A DNA stretch of 64,000 nt from positions 1 through 64,000 of the forward strand of contig CABUKU010000017.1 of assembly GCA_902492205.1 (NCBI GenBank), written 5' to 3'. The translations under genes and the position numbers were made by a program. The notes beneath the pieces were generated by a model. That model had not been told where the DNA came from. It saw nothing but the letters and a program-made list of their open reading frames with translations, and made no database searches. The stretch comes from an uncultured Bacteroides sp. (GTDB lineage: Bacteria; Bacteroidota; Bacteroidia; Bacteroidales; Bacteroidaceae). How positions within the stretch are numbered: the first letter of the stretch is position 1; every line of letters starts with the position of its first letter. Positions 52,844 to 62,389 of this stretch are shown here, piece by piece.

Positions 52844-54607
52844 TTACAAATGGAGCTTGATTTTCAGATACGCACGATCGTCAAACGAACGGTTACCTTT
52901 CTTCATTCCTTTGGTACTTTTGTAGAGACTCATACATAGCGGATCTTTTTTCAGGATGTCTGCCAGATAAGATTCGGACTCCTGCAGAGTGGAGTGTAGT
53001 TCGGGGTATCCGTCCGATGAAAGGATGATTTCTTTCACATTGCTGCCCACAGGGAAGATGTTCACCAGATTCATGTTGACAGGGAAGCCGTCGAATACGG
53101 GGAAAGCATAGGGCTGTGCGGGATTTGGATTGTTTTGCAACACGGCTTGCTGTTGCAGGAAAGGATAGATGAAGTCTCGCCCCACGTCATGCGCTGCGAG
53201 GTCTTCCATTGTCATGCCTCCCGCAAGTGCCGCTTCATTGAATGCTGCACGAGCATCCGCCATGATGCCGTCTATCTTTTTCTCGTTGCGCGAATACAGT
53301 GTGCCGATGATGCATTGGCAGTCACCCACCTGCCACACCTCATTGCGTTGTGCACTGTATATCACTCCGTTGGCAGTGAAGCGTCTGCCGGGTTGCTCTT
53401 TCAGCCCTTGCAGCAGATTGTGCTCTTTGTAGAAGGAATAAATGCGGTCTGTTATTCTGCCCACGGCTTGCTCCGCAGTGATGTCGGAAGGGAAATCGCG
53501 AATGGCTTCCAATGCAAGCTCCATAGCCAGTCTGCCGGAAGCCTTGCCGTCCAGCGTGAAGTCCGACTTGCTTGTAGCTCCGTCTATCACGGCTGCAAAG
53601 TGTGGGGTGACAAGGATGCCGTCCTCGTTTGTCTCGGGAGAATGCTTTCCTTTCAGGTAACATTCCTCAATGGTGAATCTAGGAAATTCTTTTTGTTCCG
53701 GGCGGTATTCGCTTTCCATTTTTCTGCTGTTTAAATATTTTTTCAGGTATGCCGGGCGGTCGGTTTGCAGGATGGTTGCCCCGAGTGTGTCTATGAGGTA
53801 GCCGTAACCACGGTCGGGGTTGACGAGCGAACAGTCGTCGTCATGTCCTCCGGCGTGCGTGTCCCACAATGTGTTGTACCAGATGTGGCATTTGCCTTTC
53901 ATTATTTCTTTTACCTGCAAGGGCAGCGGGTTCGTGTCATGGGCAAACTTGAACTCGATTGCTGCGGGCTTCAACACACGAAGGTAATCATTTAATTTCA
54001 CGATTGCATCGTCTGCATCGAGATTAACTTTCGGCATGAAGATTACCCGGTCCAGATACTTGCCATAGTCACGCTTTACCTGTTGTGCGGGAGCATCGCT
54101 TTTCATAACCACGAGGTTGGTAGTACCTGTCTTTTCGAGCAATTCCATTACTTGGTCGAAGTAGTCGAATGCCTTGTCGAGATTGAGCATGATACGTCCC
54201 TTTGCCGCGAGCAGTGCTTCTTCGAGGGTCGGCACTTTATGGATGGTCTTGATGTGGCAACCGTTTCTCAGTTGCAAAGCCTTTATCTCTGCCAGCGTGT
54301 GGTCTTCCGGTCGTCCCGTTCCGGTAGTGGTGCGGTCGAGGGTGTTGTCGTGCAAAAGGATGAGCACGCCATCCTTGGTGCGTGCAAGGTCTATCTCCAC
54401 CATGTCCACACCCATATCTATGGCATATTCTATGGCTTGGACGGAGTTTTCACAGGCATTCCGCCAGTCGCCACGGTGGGAGACTACGAGGACATCCTTG
54501 CTATTTGGATTGAAGATTTTATTGCGTATCTCTGTTACATGATTAGGCTGCGCCACGGCGGTGAGGGCGAGGAGTAACAGGAGAGTCAGAGTGAATTGTC
54601 TTTTCAT
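52844..54607 (-). CDS. exported glycerophosphodiester phosphodiesterase fused to a PP2C-like phosphatase
   Basis: A 587-residue exported protein (signal MKRQFTLTLLLLLALTAVAQ). Residues about 35-290 form a GDPD domain that cleaves glycerophosphodiesters to glycerol 3-phosphate and an alcohol: HRGD at 44-47, EN at 53-54, the metal ligands E71 and D73, and H86. Residues about 320-587 carry the acidic motifs of PP2C phosphatases: VIDGATS (340-346), VGDC (427-430), SSDG (530-533) and DDRAYLKI (576-583). The start is 54607, because the upstream open frame is translated from a repeat. It lies downstream of a SusC/SusD pair and may free phosphate from an imported phosphodiester. The fusion and its periplasmic location are unusual. 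Confidence 0.85.
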   Translation of the reverse strand: MKRQFTLTLLLLLALTAVAQPNHVTEIRNKIFNPNSKDVLVVSHRGDWRNACENSVQAIEYAIDMGVDMVEIDLARTKDGVLILLHDNTLDRTTTGTGRPEDHTLAEIKALQLRNGCHIKTIHKVPTLEEALLAAKGRIMLNLDKAFDYFDQVMELLEKTGTTNLVVMKSDAPAQQVKRDYGKYLDRVIFMPKVNLDADDAIVKLNDYLRVLKPAAIEFKFAHDTNPLPLQVKEIMKGKCHIWYNTLWDTHAGGHDDDCSLVNPDRGYGYLIDTLGATILQTDRPAYLKKYLNSRKMESEYRPEQKEFPRFTIEECYLKGKHSPETNEDGILVTPHFAAVIDGATSKSDFTLDGKASGRLAMELALEAIRDFPSDITAEQAVGRITDRIYSFYKEHNLLQGLKEQPGRRFTANGVIYSAQRNEVWQVGDCQCIIGTLYSRNEKKIDGIMADARAAFNEAALAGGMTMEDLAAHDVGRDFIYPFLQQQAVLQNNPNPAQPYAFPVFDGFPVNMNLVNIFPVGSNVKEIILSSDGYPELHSTLQESESYLADILKKDPLCMSLYKSTKGMKKGNRSFDDRAYLKIKLHL

Positions 54608-54644
54608 TTGGGGTAATGGTTTTATGATGATGTAATTCTTATTT

Positions 54645-54764
54645 CCCCTCCTTATTGAGGAGGGGTTAGGGGTGGTGGTAGGAAAGAATACCTTATAGTT
54701 ATCATTAATAGATAGGTATTTATTGTCTACCACCACCCCCTGCCCCTCCTCAATAAGGAGGGGA
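54645..54764. repeat. dispersed hairpin element, copy B
   Basis: This is the second copy of the element at 6421-6532, in the same orientation. The 37-nt ends are complementary with three mismatches (cccctccttattgaggagg and ggggtggtggtag against ctaccaccacccc and cccctcctcaataagg). The inner 45 nt keep a similar length and an aagaataccttatag word. It separates the SusD-like gene from the GDPD-PP2C gene and could act as an intra-operon hairpin. Confidence 0.9.
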
Positions 54765-54776
54765 GGTTAAAATACA

Positions 54777-56588
54777 TTAATAGTATCCTTCATTCTGTTC
54801 TTCCTCAATGCTCCCGGCAGGTTTCAGCCTGTCGATGTGTGTTTGAGGTATGGGGCGCAGTTTGTGGTACTCTTTGATGCTGGATGCATCTTTGTTGAAC
54901 TTCTTGGCAAACTCCACGAGCTTTTCACAGCGCACGAGGTCTTCCCAACGGCAGGTTTCGCCTAAGAGTTCGCGTCCGCGCTCATCGAGCATGAAGTTGA
55001 CGAAATCTGTGCCGGCAAGCTGTTCTTTGGTTACTTTGATGTCGTTGTAGGTACTGTGGGTGTTGCCTTTTTCACCGCCTTCGATTGTCCAGTATTGGTC
55101 GGTCTTTTTCTCGCCTTCCGCCCAAGCTGCTCTTTCCCTTATGACGTTGATGTACTTGGCTGCCGTTTCAAAGTCATTCTTTCTCCCGGCTGCTTCGGCT
55201 GCTATCAGGTAGGTTTCGCCAAGGCGCATGCGCACCCATTCACGCGATGACTTTTGTTCTGCAATGGAAGGACGGTTGGGCGCCACGTGCTTGATGAGTG
55301 TGGGATATTGCTTGGAGTCGTGCATTTCATACGGGAAGTACACGTAGCTGCGATTGGCACGAAGCACTTTCATTTCCTTGCTGTCGGCTTTCAACCCGGT
55401 TTTCTCTATGGTGAAGTAAATAGCAGTGTCGCCCAGCGCGAATTTCTTCTTGCCTGCAATCTGACCTTTTGCCGCATCGGGTGTGAAGTACACTCCGTCT
55501 TTGTCGTCTTTCAACTCCTGCCATGTGGGGATTTTACTTTCATCGTTTGACAGGTATGCCCATCGGAAGCTCTTGTAGTAACGTGAGTCGTTCTTGCGGT
55601 CGAAGAGTTCCAACAAGGTCTTTTCGGTGGGGCGGAAGCGCTTATACGGACGTCCGTAGAAAATATCTCTTGCCATAACGCCGGACAATTCATAGTCGCA
55701 CAGCCAGAACATGTGGAACCAGTTGCCATTGTCATTAAAGATAGGGTTGTTGGTGAACTGCACGGCGAAGATAACCTCGGAGTTTCCCATGTTGTCAATG
55801 TCCCAAAGGTCAGCAAAGTTCTTTTGCAGTGCATAGGGGCCTTCATTTATGACATACTCGGAGAAATAGAGTGCACTGTCGGCATCGGTCGTTTGTTTTC
55901 CCCTGTTTTCGGTAATGGCGCTGCATCGTGTGAGGTACACTTTGGCAAGCAGGTGTGCCGCTGCGAAAGAGGAGGCTTTGCCTTTCTGCGAACCGTCTAT
56001 TTTAAGCGGAAGATTCTCTACGGCATAGCGCAGGTCGGTAATGATTCTGTTATAAATATCCGGTATCGAAGCACGTTCAAAACTGGTGCGTATTTCAAAG
56101 CTTCCGTCTGTCACGAGAGGCACTTTGCCGAATTGCTGAACCAGCTCAAAGTAGAGGAACGAACGGATAAAGAGCATTTCCGCCGTGCTTGTCGCTTTCT
56201 TTGCCTCGCTCATGTCCGATTTTACAATTTGTGCCAGTGCAATGTTTGCATCACTTATTCCCTTGTAGTGGTTTTCCCACATACCTTCCAGAATACTGTG
56301 TTCCGGGTTGAGTTGAGTTCCGTAAGAGTTGAACGCCTGTTTTTGCTTGCCGTCGCTTCCGGCGGTGAACAGGTCGGTTCCCATTTCGGTGAGTACGTCA
56401 TATTTTTCTCCACTGCATCCCCAGCGAAGGAAGCTGTAGGCAGCCGCCACGGCGGCATCTACTCCTTCTTCCGTTCCGTAATAGTCATAAGTGAGTTTCG
56501 GCGCACCGTCTTCACTGAGCCAGTCCGAGCAACCGCTTGTCCCCATCAAGGTGAGGAGCATTAACATGAAACTATATATTTTTTTCAT
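54777..56588 (-). CDS. SusD/RagB-family nutrient-binding lipoprotein
   Basis: A 603-residue surface lipoprotein (lipobox GTSGC) with the SusD_RagB pattern. The N-terminal part is LSEDGAPKLTYDYYGTEEGVDAAVAAAYSFLRW. TPR-like helices include AEMLFIRSFLYFELVQQFGKVPLVTDG. The C-terminal block is RLGETYLIAAEAAGRKNDFETAAKYINVIRERAAW and DFVNFMLDERGRELLGETCRWEDLVR. It lies 22 bp after the partner SusC gene. Confidence 0.95.
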   Translation of the reverse strand: MKKIYSFMLMLLTLMGTSGCSDWLSEDGAPKLTYDYYGTEEGVDAAVAAAYSFLRWGCSGEKYDVLTEMGTDLFTAGSDGKQKQAFNSYGTQLNPEHSILEGMWENHYKGISDANIALAQIVKSDMSEAKKATSTAEMLFIRSFLYFELVQQFGKVPLVTDGSFEIRTSFERASIPDIYNRIITDLRYAVENLPLKIDGSQKGKASSFAAAHLLAKVYLTRCSAITENRGKQTTDADSALYFSEYVINEGPYALQKNFADLWDIDNMGNSEVIFAVQFTNNPIFNDNGNWFHMFWLCDYELSGVMARDIFYGRPYKRFRPTEKTLLELFDRKNDSRYYKSFRWAYLSNDESKIPTWQELKDDKDGVYFTPDAAKGQIAGKKKFALGDTAIYFTIEKTGLKADSKEMKVLRANRSYVYFPYEMHDSKQYPTLIKHVAPNRPSIAEQKSSREWVRMRLGETYLIAAEAAGRKNDFETAAKYINVIRERAAWAEGEKKTDQYWTIEGGEKGNTHSTYNDIKVTKEQLAGTDFVNFMLDERGRELLGETCRWEDLVRCEKLVEFAKKFNKDASSIKEYHKLRPIPQTHIDRLKPAGSIEEEQNEGYY

Positions 56589-56610
56589 ACCTATATGCTT
56601 GTTTAAGTGT

Positions 56611-59600
56611 TTATAATGATAGATTTATACCAAACATCCATGTGCTGTAACTGGGTGATGTGCGCCCGTCTGCTCCCTCGGGATCTATACCGGTGAAGTT
56701 GGTGAATATGAACGGGTTGTTGGCACTCAGGTAGAAGCGTATCTTCTGTGCGCCTATCTTCTTGACGATTGTTTCGGGCAGGGTGTAGCCTAATGTAATG
56801 TTACGCACGCGCAGGAAGTCGGCTTTGTCATATCCGAGAGTCTTGATGTAGTCCAGCGTTTCCACATCGGCAGTGGGGCGCGGGAATGCATTGGTGGGGT
56901 TGGAGGGTGTCCAGTAATCCAGTTTCACTCCATTGGCACGTCCCGGCTTTTCCTCATACTCGATGTTGTTCTTCAACATGCCGCCCACACTTGCATAGAG
57001 GAATACGGACAGGTCGAATCCCCGGTACTCGAAGTTATTGACCATACTGGCAATGAATTTCGGGCGTTGGCTTCCCAAGATTACCTTGTCCTTGTCCGTG
57101 ATTTTGTAATCTCCGTCCTGATCCTTTACCTTGATGCTGCCCACGGTGAAGTTTCCTCCCTTGTCATTGAACTTGGCCATCTCGGCAAGGTCTTCGGGCG
57201 TATTCTGCCAGATGCCTGCTTTCTCGTAGTTGTAATAAACATCAATGGGCTGCCCTATGAACCATTCGCTGCCTATATCGTCCAGCTTGCCATTGTACAG
57301 TTCCACTATCTCTTCCTTATTGGCAGAGAACATCCAATCCGTACTCCAAGTGAAGTTTTTGCCGATGATGTTCTGTGTGTTCAGCGATATTTCAATACCC
57401 TTGTTGCGGGTGGAACCAACATTTGACATCACGCTGGAGAATCCGGATACCACCGGCAACTGGCGTTCGAGCAAAAGGTCGTGTGTGTTCTGCAGATACA
57501 GGTCGATAGAACCGTTGATTCTGTTCTTCAGGAAGCCGAAGTCGAATCCCACGTTCCATTGGTCGGTCGTTTCCCAAGTGAGCAAATCATTCGCCATGAG
57601 CTTTGGAGCATAGCCTATCACTTCTGTTGCCCCGTTGCTGTAAACGTAGTGCTTCATTCCCAGTGCACCTTTGGTCTGGTAGGGATCAACCGATGAGTTA
57701 CCTGTCTTGCCATAGCCCAGACGGAGTTTCAGGTTGTCGAGCCATGAGGCATTCTTCAGGAAGTTCTCGTCGCTCATTCGCCATGCCAATGCAGCCGACG
57801 GGAAAAGCACCCATTTGTGTCCGTCTGCCAGTCGGGAAGAACCATCGTAACGGGCGGAGACAGTGACAAGGTATTTACCCATGAAGCCGTAATTGATACG
57901 CCCCATGAAAGAAGCCATGTTCCATTTGGTATAGTTGCTCTTCACGCCGTCTACCATGAGCCCGGCAGCAAGGTCGTAGTATTTGAGAATATCGGACGGC
58001 AGGTTTTGCACACCGGAGTTGTTCGTTTCCTCCAAGTCTTGTTGGATAGATTGCAAAAGGGTTGCGCCGATGGAGTGCTTACCGCCTCCGAACTCTTTGT
58101 TATAGGAGAAGTAGTTCTCCCAAGTGAACATGCTGTACTTCTCGGTAGCATTCTTTGCGTAGGATGTTCCGAGTTGCCTTTCTGTTGTCTCGGCAGTGAA
58201 GTACTCATAATCCTGCACGGTACGGGAGTCGATGCCGAAGTTGGAACGGAACGTCAGCCCGTCAACCGGGAGCTTCACATCCACATAGTAACTGCCGAGG
58301 AAACGGCTGGTCTTCAACGGGCGATCCACTGCACCGTCCACCATGTTCATCATCGGATTATACATCAATGCATCGCTTCCCACCAAAGAGGGAACTGTGC
58401 CGTCATCGTTATACAAACGCCCCAGTGGGGTTACTCTGTATACGTAGTTATCCTTTTCCATGTCACTGCCCCTGTTTTGCACCGAGTGCGAGAATTGGGT
58501 TTGCGCACCTATCTTCACATACTTGTTGATGGTGTGGTTCAGATTCAGGCGGACGGAGTATCTCTCATAGTTCTTGTCTTTCATGATGCCTTCTGTCTTG
58601 TTATAAGTGACGGAAGCCATGAAGTTGGTCTTCGAGCCTCCTCCGCGGATGTTCAGTTGGTGGTCTGTAATGATGCCGTTGCGGGTAACTTCATCAAACC
58701 AGTTGTGTGAGCGTACACGCGAAGGATCATAATTACCGTTCTCGTCATATCCCATCAATACGGACTCCATTACATACTCGTCTTGCTTGAACATGGGCAG
58801 AAGCATATCTTGCTCCTTGCTGGGGGTAGCCGATGTGTATTGATTCTTGCCCGTGCTGTTTCTGTATGCCTCGCGGGTGAACTCCGCATATTCGGCACCG
58901 TTCATCAAATCCAGCTTGTTCTGTATCGTCTGCACTCCCACATAACCGTTGTAATCAACGTGGGTTCTGCCTTCTTTCCCCTGCTTGGTTGTGATGATGA
59001 TAACGCCGTTGGCTCCACGTGAACCATAGATAGCGGTAGCGGATGCATCCTTCAATACTTCCATGGATTCAATATCCGCCGGACTTATTTCTCCCATTCC
59101 GCCTGTTACGGGAATCCCGTCTATGACAAACAACGGATCGTTGCTTGCATTGATGGAACGCTTGCCACGGATAAGGATGGACGGGGTATCTCCCGGTTCC
59201 CAACTGGAATTGGAAACGACTACTCCCGAAGCTCTGCCCTGCAAAGCACTGGCAGCCGAAGTGACGGGTACAGCAGCAACTTTGGAAGAGTTAATGGAAG
59301 CGACAGAACCGGTAAGGTCTCTCTTCTTCACTGTTCCGTATCCCACAACTACAACTTCATCGAGTTGCTTGGAATCCTCCAATAAAGTAATGGTAAACGA
59401 ATTCTTGTCTTTCACTTTCAGCTCTTGTCCCAGATAACCTACATAAGTGATAGCCAAAAGGTCTTCCGGCAATACATTATCAATGGAGAAGTTACCGTCA
59501 ACATCGGTGATTGTGCCGTTGGTTGTGCCTTTAACAAGGATACTTGCCCCGATGATAGGTTCTCCTTTTTCGTCGGCAATTACACCTTTCACGGTTTTAG

Positions 59601-59931
59601 GTTTGCTACTGCTTTTAGATTCCTGAATACTGATCTTGGAGATAACGATCATCTTGTTCTGCAACTGATAGCTCAGGTCTTTATCTAAGACTTTAGATAA
59701 TACGTCTTCTATCGTAGCATTCTTGAAGTTTTCAGAGATTAGTTTGTTCTCATTTACTTCGTCTGTTTTGTAAATGATGGACAAACCTGCTTGCTGTTCC
59801 ACTTCTTTCAAGACATTCTTCAGCGGTTCCGCCTTGAATTCTTTGTTGATTGTCTGTGCATTGAGAACCATTCCTCCTATACACATGATAACTAAAAGAA
59901 GCAGCCGTAAGATTTTGTTTCGGTTGTTCAT
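56611..59931 (-). CDS. SusC/RagA-family TonB-dependent transporter with an STN domain
   Basis: A 1106-residue outer membrane transporter. An STN domain (about residues 30-97, FKAEPLKNVLKEVEQQAGLSIIYKTDEV) precedes a CarboxypepD_reg-like domain (113-195) and the plug (DEVVVVGYGTVKKRDLTGSVASI and DIESMEVLKDASATAIYGSRGANGVIIITT). The STN domain is the part that signals to FecR-type anti-sigma factors, and a FecR gene lies directly upstream. This marks a trans-envelope induction system in which the imported compound activates its own locus. Confidence 0.96.
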   Translation of the reverse strand: MNNRNKILRLLLLVIMCIGGMVLNAQTINKEFKAEPLKNVLKEVEQQAGLSIIYKTDEVNENKLISENFKNATIEDVLSKVLDKDLSYQLQNKMIVISKISIQESKSSSKPKTVKGVIADEKGEPIIGASILVKGTTNGTITDVDGNFSIDNVLPEDLLAITYVGYLGQELKVKDKNSFTITLLEDSKQLDEVVVVGYGTVKKRDLTGSVASINSSKVAAVPVTSAASALQGRASGVVVSNSSWEPGDTPSILIRGKRSINASNDPLFVIDGIPVTGGMGEISPADIESMEVLKDASATAIYGSRGANGVIIITTKQGKEGRTHVDYNGYVGVQTIQNKLDLMNGAEYAEFTREAYRNSTGKNQYTSATPSKEQDMLLPMFKQDEYVMESVLMGYDENGNYDPSRVRSHNWFDEVTRNGIITDHQLNIRGGGSKTNFMASVTYNKTEGIMKDKNYERYSVRLNLNHTINKYVKIGAQTQFSHSVQNRGSDMEKDNYVYRVTPLGRLYNDDGTVPSLVGSDALMYNPMMNMVDGAVDRPLKTSRFLGSYYVDVKLPVDGLTFRSNFGIDSRTVQDYEYFTAETTERQLGTSYAKNATEKYSMFTWENYFSYNKEFGGGKHSIGATLLQSIQQDLEETNNSGVQNLPSDILKYYDLAAGLMVDGVKSNYTKWNMASFMGRINYGFMGKYLVTVSARYDGSSRLADGHKWVLFPSAALAWRMSDENFLKNASWLDNLKLRLGYGKTGNSSVDPYQTKGALGMKHYVYSNGATEVIGYAPKLMANDLLTWETTDQWNVGFDFGFLKNRINGSIDLYLQNTHDLLLERQLPVVSGFSSVMSNVGSTRNKGIEISLNTQNIIGKNFTWSTDWMFSANKEEIVELYNGKLDDIGSEWFIGQPIDVYYNYEKAGIWQNTPEDLAEMAKFNDKGGNFTVGSIKVKDQDGDYKITDKDKVILGSQRPKFIASMVNNFEYRGFDLSVFLYASVGGMLKNNIEYEEKPGRANGVKLDYWTPSNPTNAFPRPTADVETLDYIKTLGYDKADFLRVRNITLGYTLPETIVKKIGAQKIRFYLSANNPFIFTNFTGIDPEGADGRTSPSYSTWMFGINLSL

Positions 59932-59967
59932 AGTGTTTTCAATTAGATTAGTTGTTACATAAAATAC

Positions 59968-60960
59968 TTACTCTTTGATATATATATCGTTTTCTTTGCG
60001 CTCTATCTTAATAGGGATGATTTCGGAAATGGCATTAAGCACTTCTCCTATGGTTTCCCCGTTCCGAATGGAAACTCTGAACTCTTTGCTTTCGTTCTTG
60101 CCGGATTCCAAAGTGATGTTTACATTGTATTGCCGTGACAACTTGGTGACAAGCTCTTTTAATGTAATGGCATCATATTCTATCCTGTTTTCCGACCATG
60201 CTTTGGCTTGAACGGCATTGACTTTGTTACGGGTGAATTTGTTTGAAACGCGGTCTAACCGGACAGACTCTCCCGGTGACATACCTATCGCTTGTCCTTT
60301 ATACAATAAATCGACAGCCCCTTCAAGTAAGGTAGTTGTAACAAACGAATCGTCGGAGTAAGCAGTGACATTGAATTTAGTTCCTTTTACCTGCACGTCA
60401 TAACTTCCTGTTTTGACAATGAAAGTTGCTCCGTTGTGTTTGGTTACTTCAAAGTAGGCCTCTCCGTCAAGTTCCACTTCACGGTTGGCGGCATTGAATC
60501 GGTTGGAGTACTTCAAGGTAGAGCCTGCATTGAGCCAAACTACCGTTCCGTCCGAAAGTTCCATTTTACTTTTCTCACCATAAGGAGCTTCGAATGCAAA
60601 GTAAGATTCGGGCTGCAAGTAAGGCTTTATCTCCCATACGCCATATCCTCCGATGATGAATAATAAGATAACCGCTGCGATGCCGGCTGCCTTTCTCCAG
60701 ATAGGAAGTTTGCGAGCGGGGAGCATTGGGATAATGGCTTCTTGTGTACGGATTTTGCATTGCAAGCGTTTCCATTCATTCAGCACTTCAACATCCTCTT
60801 GTTTGAGTTGCAGCCATTCTTTCTCCCATTGTTTGAATTGTGCCCGGTTCGATTCATTGCTTTGAATGAAATCGAACAAACACTTTTCATCATCCCTTGA
60901 GATTTTACCCTCAAAGTAAAGAACGGCAAGATTGCGGATGTCTTTTTCTACGTTTTCCAT
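59968..60960 (-). CDS. FecR-family anti-sigma factor
   Basis: A 330-residue inner-membrane anti-sigma/sigma-regulator. The N-terminal cytosolic part is about residues 1-85. One membrane helix follows (AAGIAAVILLFIIGGYGVWEI), then the periplasmic FecR domain (LSDGTVVWLNAGSTLKYSNRF, VELDGEAYFEVTKHNGATFIVKTGSYDVQVKGTKFNVTAY) and a C-terminal DUF4974-like STN-contact domain. It should bind the STN domain of the SusC encoded next. Confidence 0.95.
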   Translation of the reverse strand: MENVEKDIRNLAVLYFEGKISRDDEKCLFDFIQSNESNRAQFKQWEKEWLQLKQEDVEVLNEWKRLQCKIRTQEAIIPMLPARKLPIWRKAAGIAAVILLFIIGGYGVWEIKPYLQPESYFAFEAPYGEKSKMELSDGTVVWLNAGSTLKYSNRFNAANREVELDGEAYFEVTKHNGATFIVKTGSYDVQVKGTKFNVTAYSDDSFVTTTLLEGAVDLLYKGQAIGMSPGESVRLDRVSNKFTRNKVNAVQAKAWSENRIEYDAITLKELVTKLSRQYNVNITLESGKNESKEFRVSIRNGETIGEVLNAISEIIPIKIERKENDIYIKE

Positions 60961-61019
60961 AATTCTGTTTCTATAAGATGTAACAACTAATATTTATTTT
61001 ACCCAACCTGTAAAAACGG

Positions 61020-61051
61020 AAAAAGCAGAAACTTTTTTATTTCTGCTTTTT
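61020..61051 (-). terminator. terminator between the sigma factor and FecR genes
   Basis: The stem aaaaagcagaaa / tttctgcttttt with an 8-nt loop lies 27 bp after the sigma-factor stop. It suggests the sigma gene is mainly a separate transcript. Confidence 0.75.
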
Positions 61052-61077
61052 CATCCTGTTTCGTTAATGAATCCAGG

Positions 61078-61698
61078 CTATTTATTATTCAGAATAACCC
61101 ATGCCAATATCATAATATAAATGTCTACCGGATATTTGTCTTTGAAGTGTTTGGAAAAGTAAAGCAATGCTTTCGATATATGTTTTTCCACAGCGGTGGT
61201 AGATACTTGCAACTTATCTGCTATCTCCCGGTTCTTCATCCCTTTGAAACGGCTCATGATGAATACTTCACGGCAACGGTCGGGGAGAGTATTCATTACA
61301 ATGTTTATTTGTTCTTCCAGTTCTTTGTAAAGTAACTTATGTTCCGCATCCAGAGAAAAGTCTGCATAATATAAACGTTCTTCACCATTTATATTGGCAA
61401 GATATTCTATTTGATACTTTTCTACAACGGAAATGTGTTTCAGGTAGTTGAGACAGCCGTTTCTCACCATGGCGAATAACAGGGAAGTAACCGATATTGC
61501 CGATAACATTTCCCGCTTCTCCCACAGACGGAGAAAGCATTCCTGAATAATGTCACGGGCGGTTTCTTCATTTTCAACGAAACGGATGGCATATCCACGC
61601 AGACGGGGGTAATAGTTCTTAAAAAGAAATTCGAAAGCCTCGCTGTTTCCTTGTTTCATTTCATTTACGAGAATAGCTTCGTCAGAAAAATCAATCAT
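61078..61698 (-). CDS. ECF RNA polymerase sigma factor (Bacteroides expansion type)
   Basis: A 206-residue ECF sigma factor. Region 2 is FEFLFKNYYPRLRGYAIRFVENEETARDIIQECFLRLWEKRE. Region 4 is LPDRCREVFIMSRFKGMKNREIADKLQVSTTAVEKHISKALLYFSKHF. It is partnered with the FecR and STN-SusC genes next to it and should transcribe that locus when the nutrient is present. Confidence 0.95.
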   Translation of the reverse strand: MIDFSDEAILVNEMKQGNSEAFEFLFKNYYPRLRGYAIRFVENEETARDIIQECFLRLWEKREMLSAISVTSLLFAMVRNGCLNYLKHISVVEKYQIEYLANINGEERLYYADFSLDAEHKLLYKELEEQINIVMNTLPDRCREVFIMSRFKGMKNREIADKLQVSTTAVEKHISKALLYFSKHFKDKYPVDIYIMILAWVILNNK

Positions 61699-61719
61699 TA
61701 CTCTGTGTTTTTATATTGG

Positions 61720-61727
61720 CAAAGGTA
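61720..61727 (-). promoter_or_regulatory. -7 element of the ECF sigma gene
   Basis: The minus strand reads TACCTTTG, 21 bp before the sigma-factor start, so it would be read by the housekeeping sigma factor. Confidence 0.5.
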
Positions 61728-61848
61728 TAGGTTCCTAATTTGAAACCTATGACAAATATATTAATAATTTTAAGAATCTCCGCTGTTTTCCTTGTTTCAT
61801 TGAACGGCTATTTGTTTATACTGCTCCAACAGAATGAAAGTTTAAAAA

Positions 61849-62159
61849 GTTACCGTCACCCGTCACTGATTTCATGTATATCCTTATGGTAAGTGCTTTT
61901 GGGTATGATGCCAACTTTTTTGTTAGCGTCACTTTTGCCATTTGCCGTCACCCTTTTGTGAAATTCAGGCTAAAAACTTTTCAAAATATCCTCTTATCAG
62001 CCCCGGTTCCAATGCTTACATAGATATGTTACCGGGCAAGTATTGACAAACTTCTGCCGAAGAACAAGCCTCTTGACAATTGTCGAGTAATCGCTCGACA
62101 ACTGTCAAGTGGGTGCTCGACAGTTGTCAAGCGATCACGTGACAGTTGTCAAGTGATTA
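61849..62159. repeat. array-core-hairpin element, locus 4 (inverted copy of locus 3)
   Basis: The hairpin end has arms gttaccgtcaccc (from 61849) and gggtatgatgccaac (to 61915). The core (61912-62068) is about 95% identical to the reverse complement of 38231-38386. The array (62072-62159) has four 22-nt units starting at 62072, 62094, 62116 and 62138, each with a gacaaYtgtc-type palindrome. Sequence outside these limits shows no similarity to locus 3. The rest of the gap 61728-62389 holds nothing recognisable. Confidence 0.92.
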
Positions 62160-62389
62160 GTGTCATAGTATTGGTTTATCTGTTTGCGGGCATAAAATAC
62201 AATAAGTAGCCTGTTGTTTGCTTATGGGAACGGGGGATTAGTGTTTGTTTATATGGCTGGTTGGAATACATATTGTATCCGGTATGATAATGCTACTTCG
62301 TGATATTGTGTTTATGATGATATGTACTTATTTGAGAAACAATGCTTTATAGCATATGGTGTATTGGAATTTATGATAGAAAAGTTATT

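Noticed and set aside
54608..54736. N-terminal extension of the GDPD-PP2C protein
   Set aside because: The open frame continues upstream but is encoded by the hairpin repeat. The signal peptide starts at 54607.
61849..62159. Insertion-sequence ends
   Set aside because: No transposase frame, no clear terminal inverted repeats at the limits and no target-site duplication could be seen.
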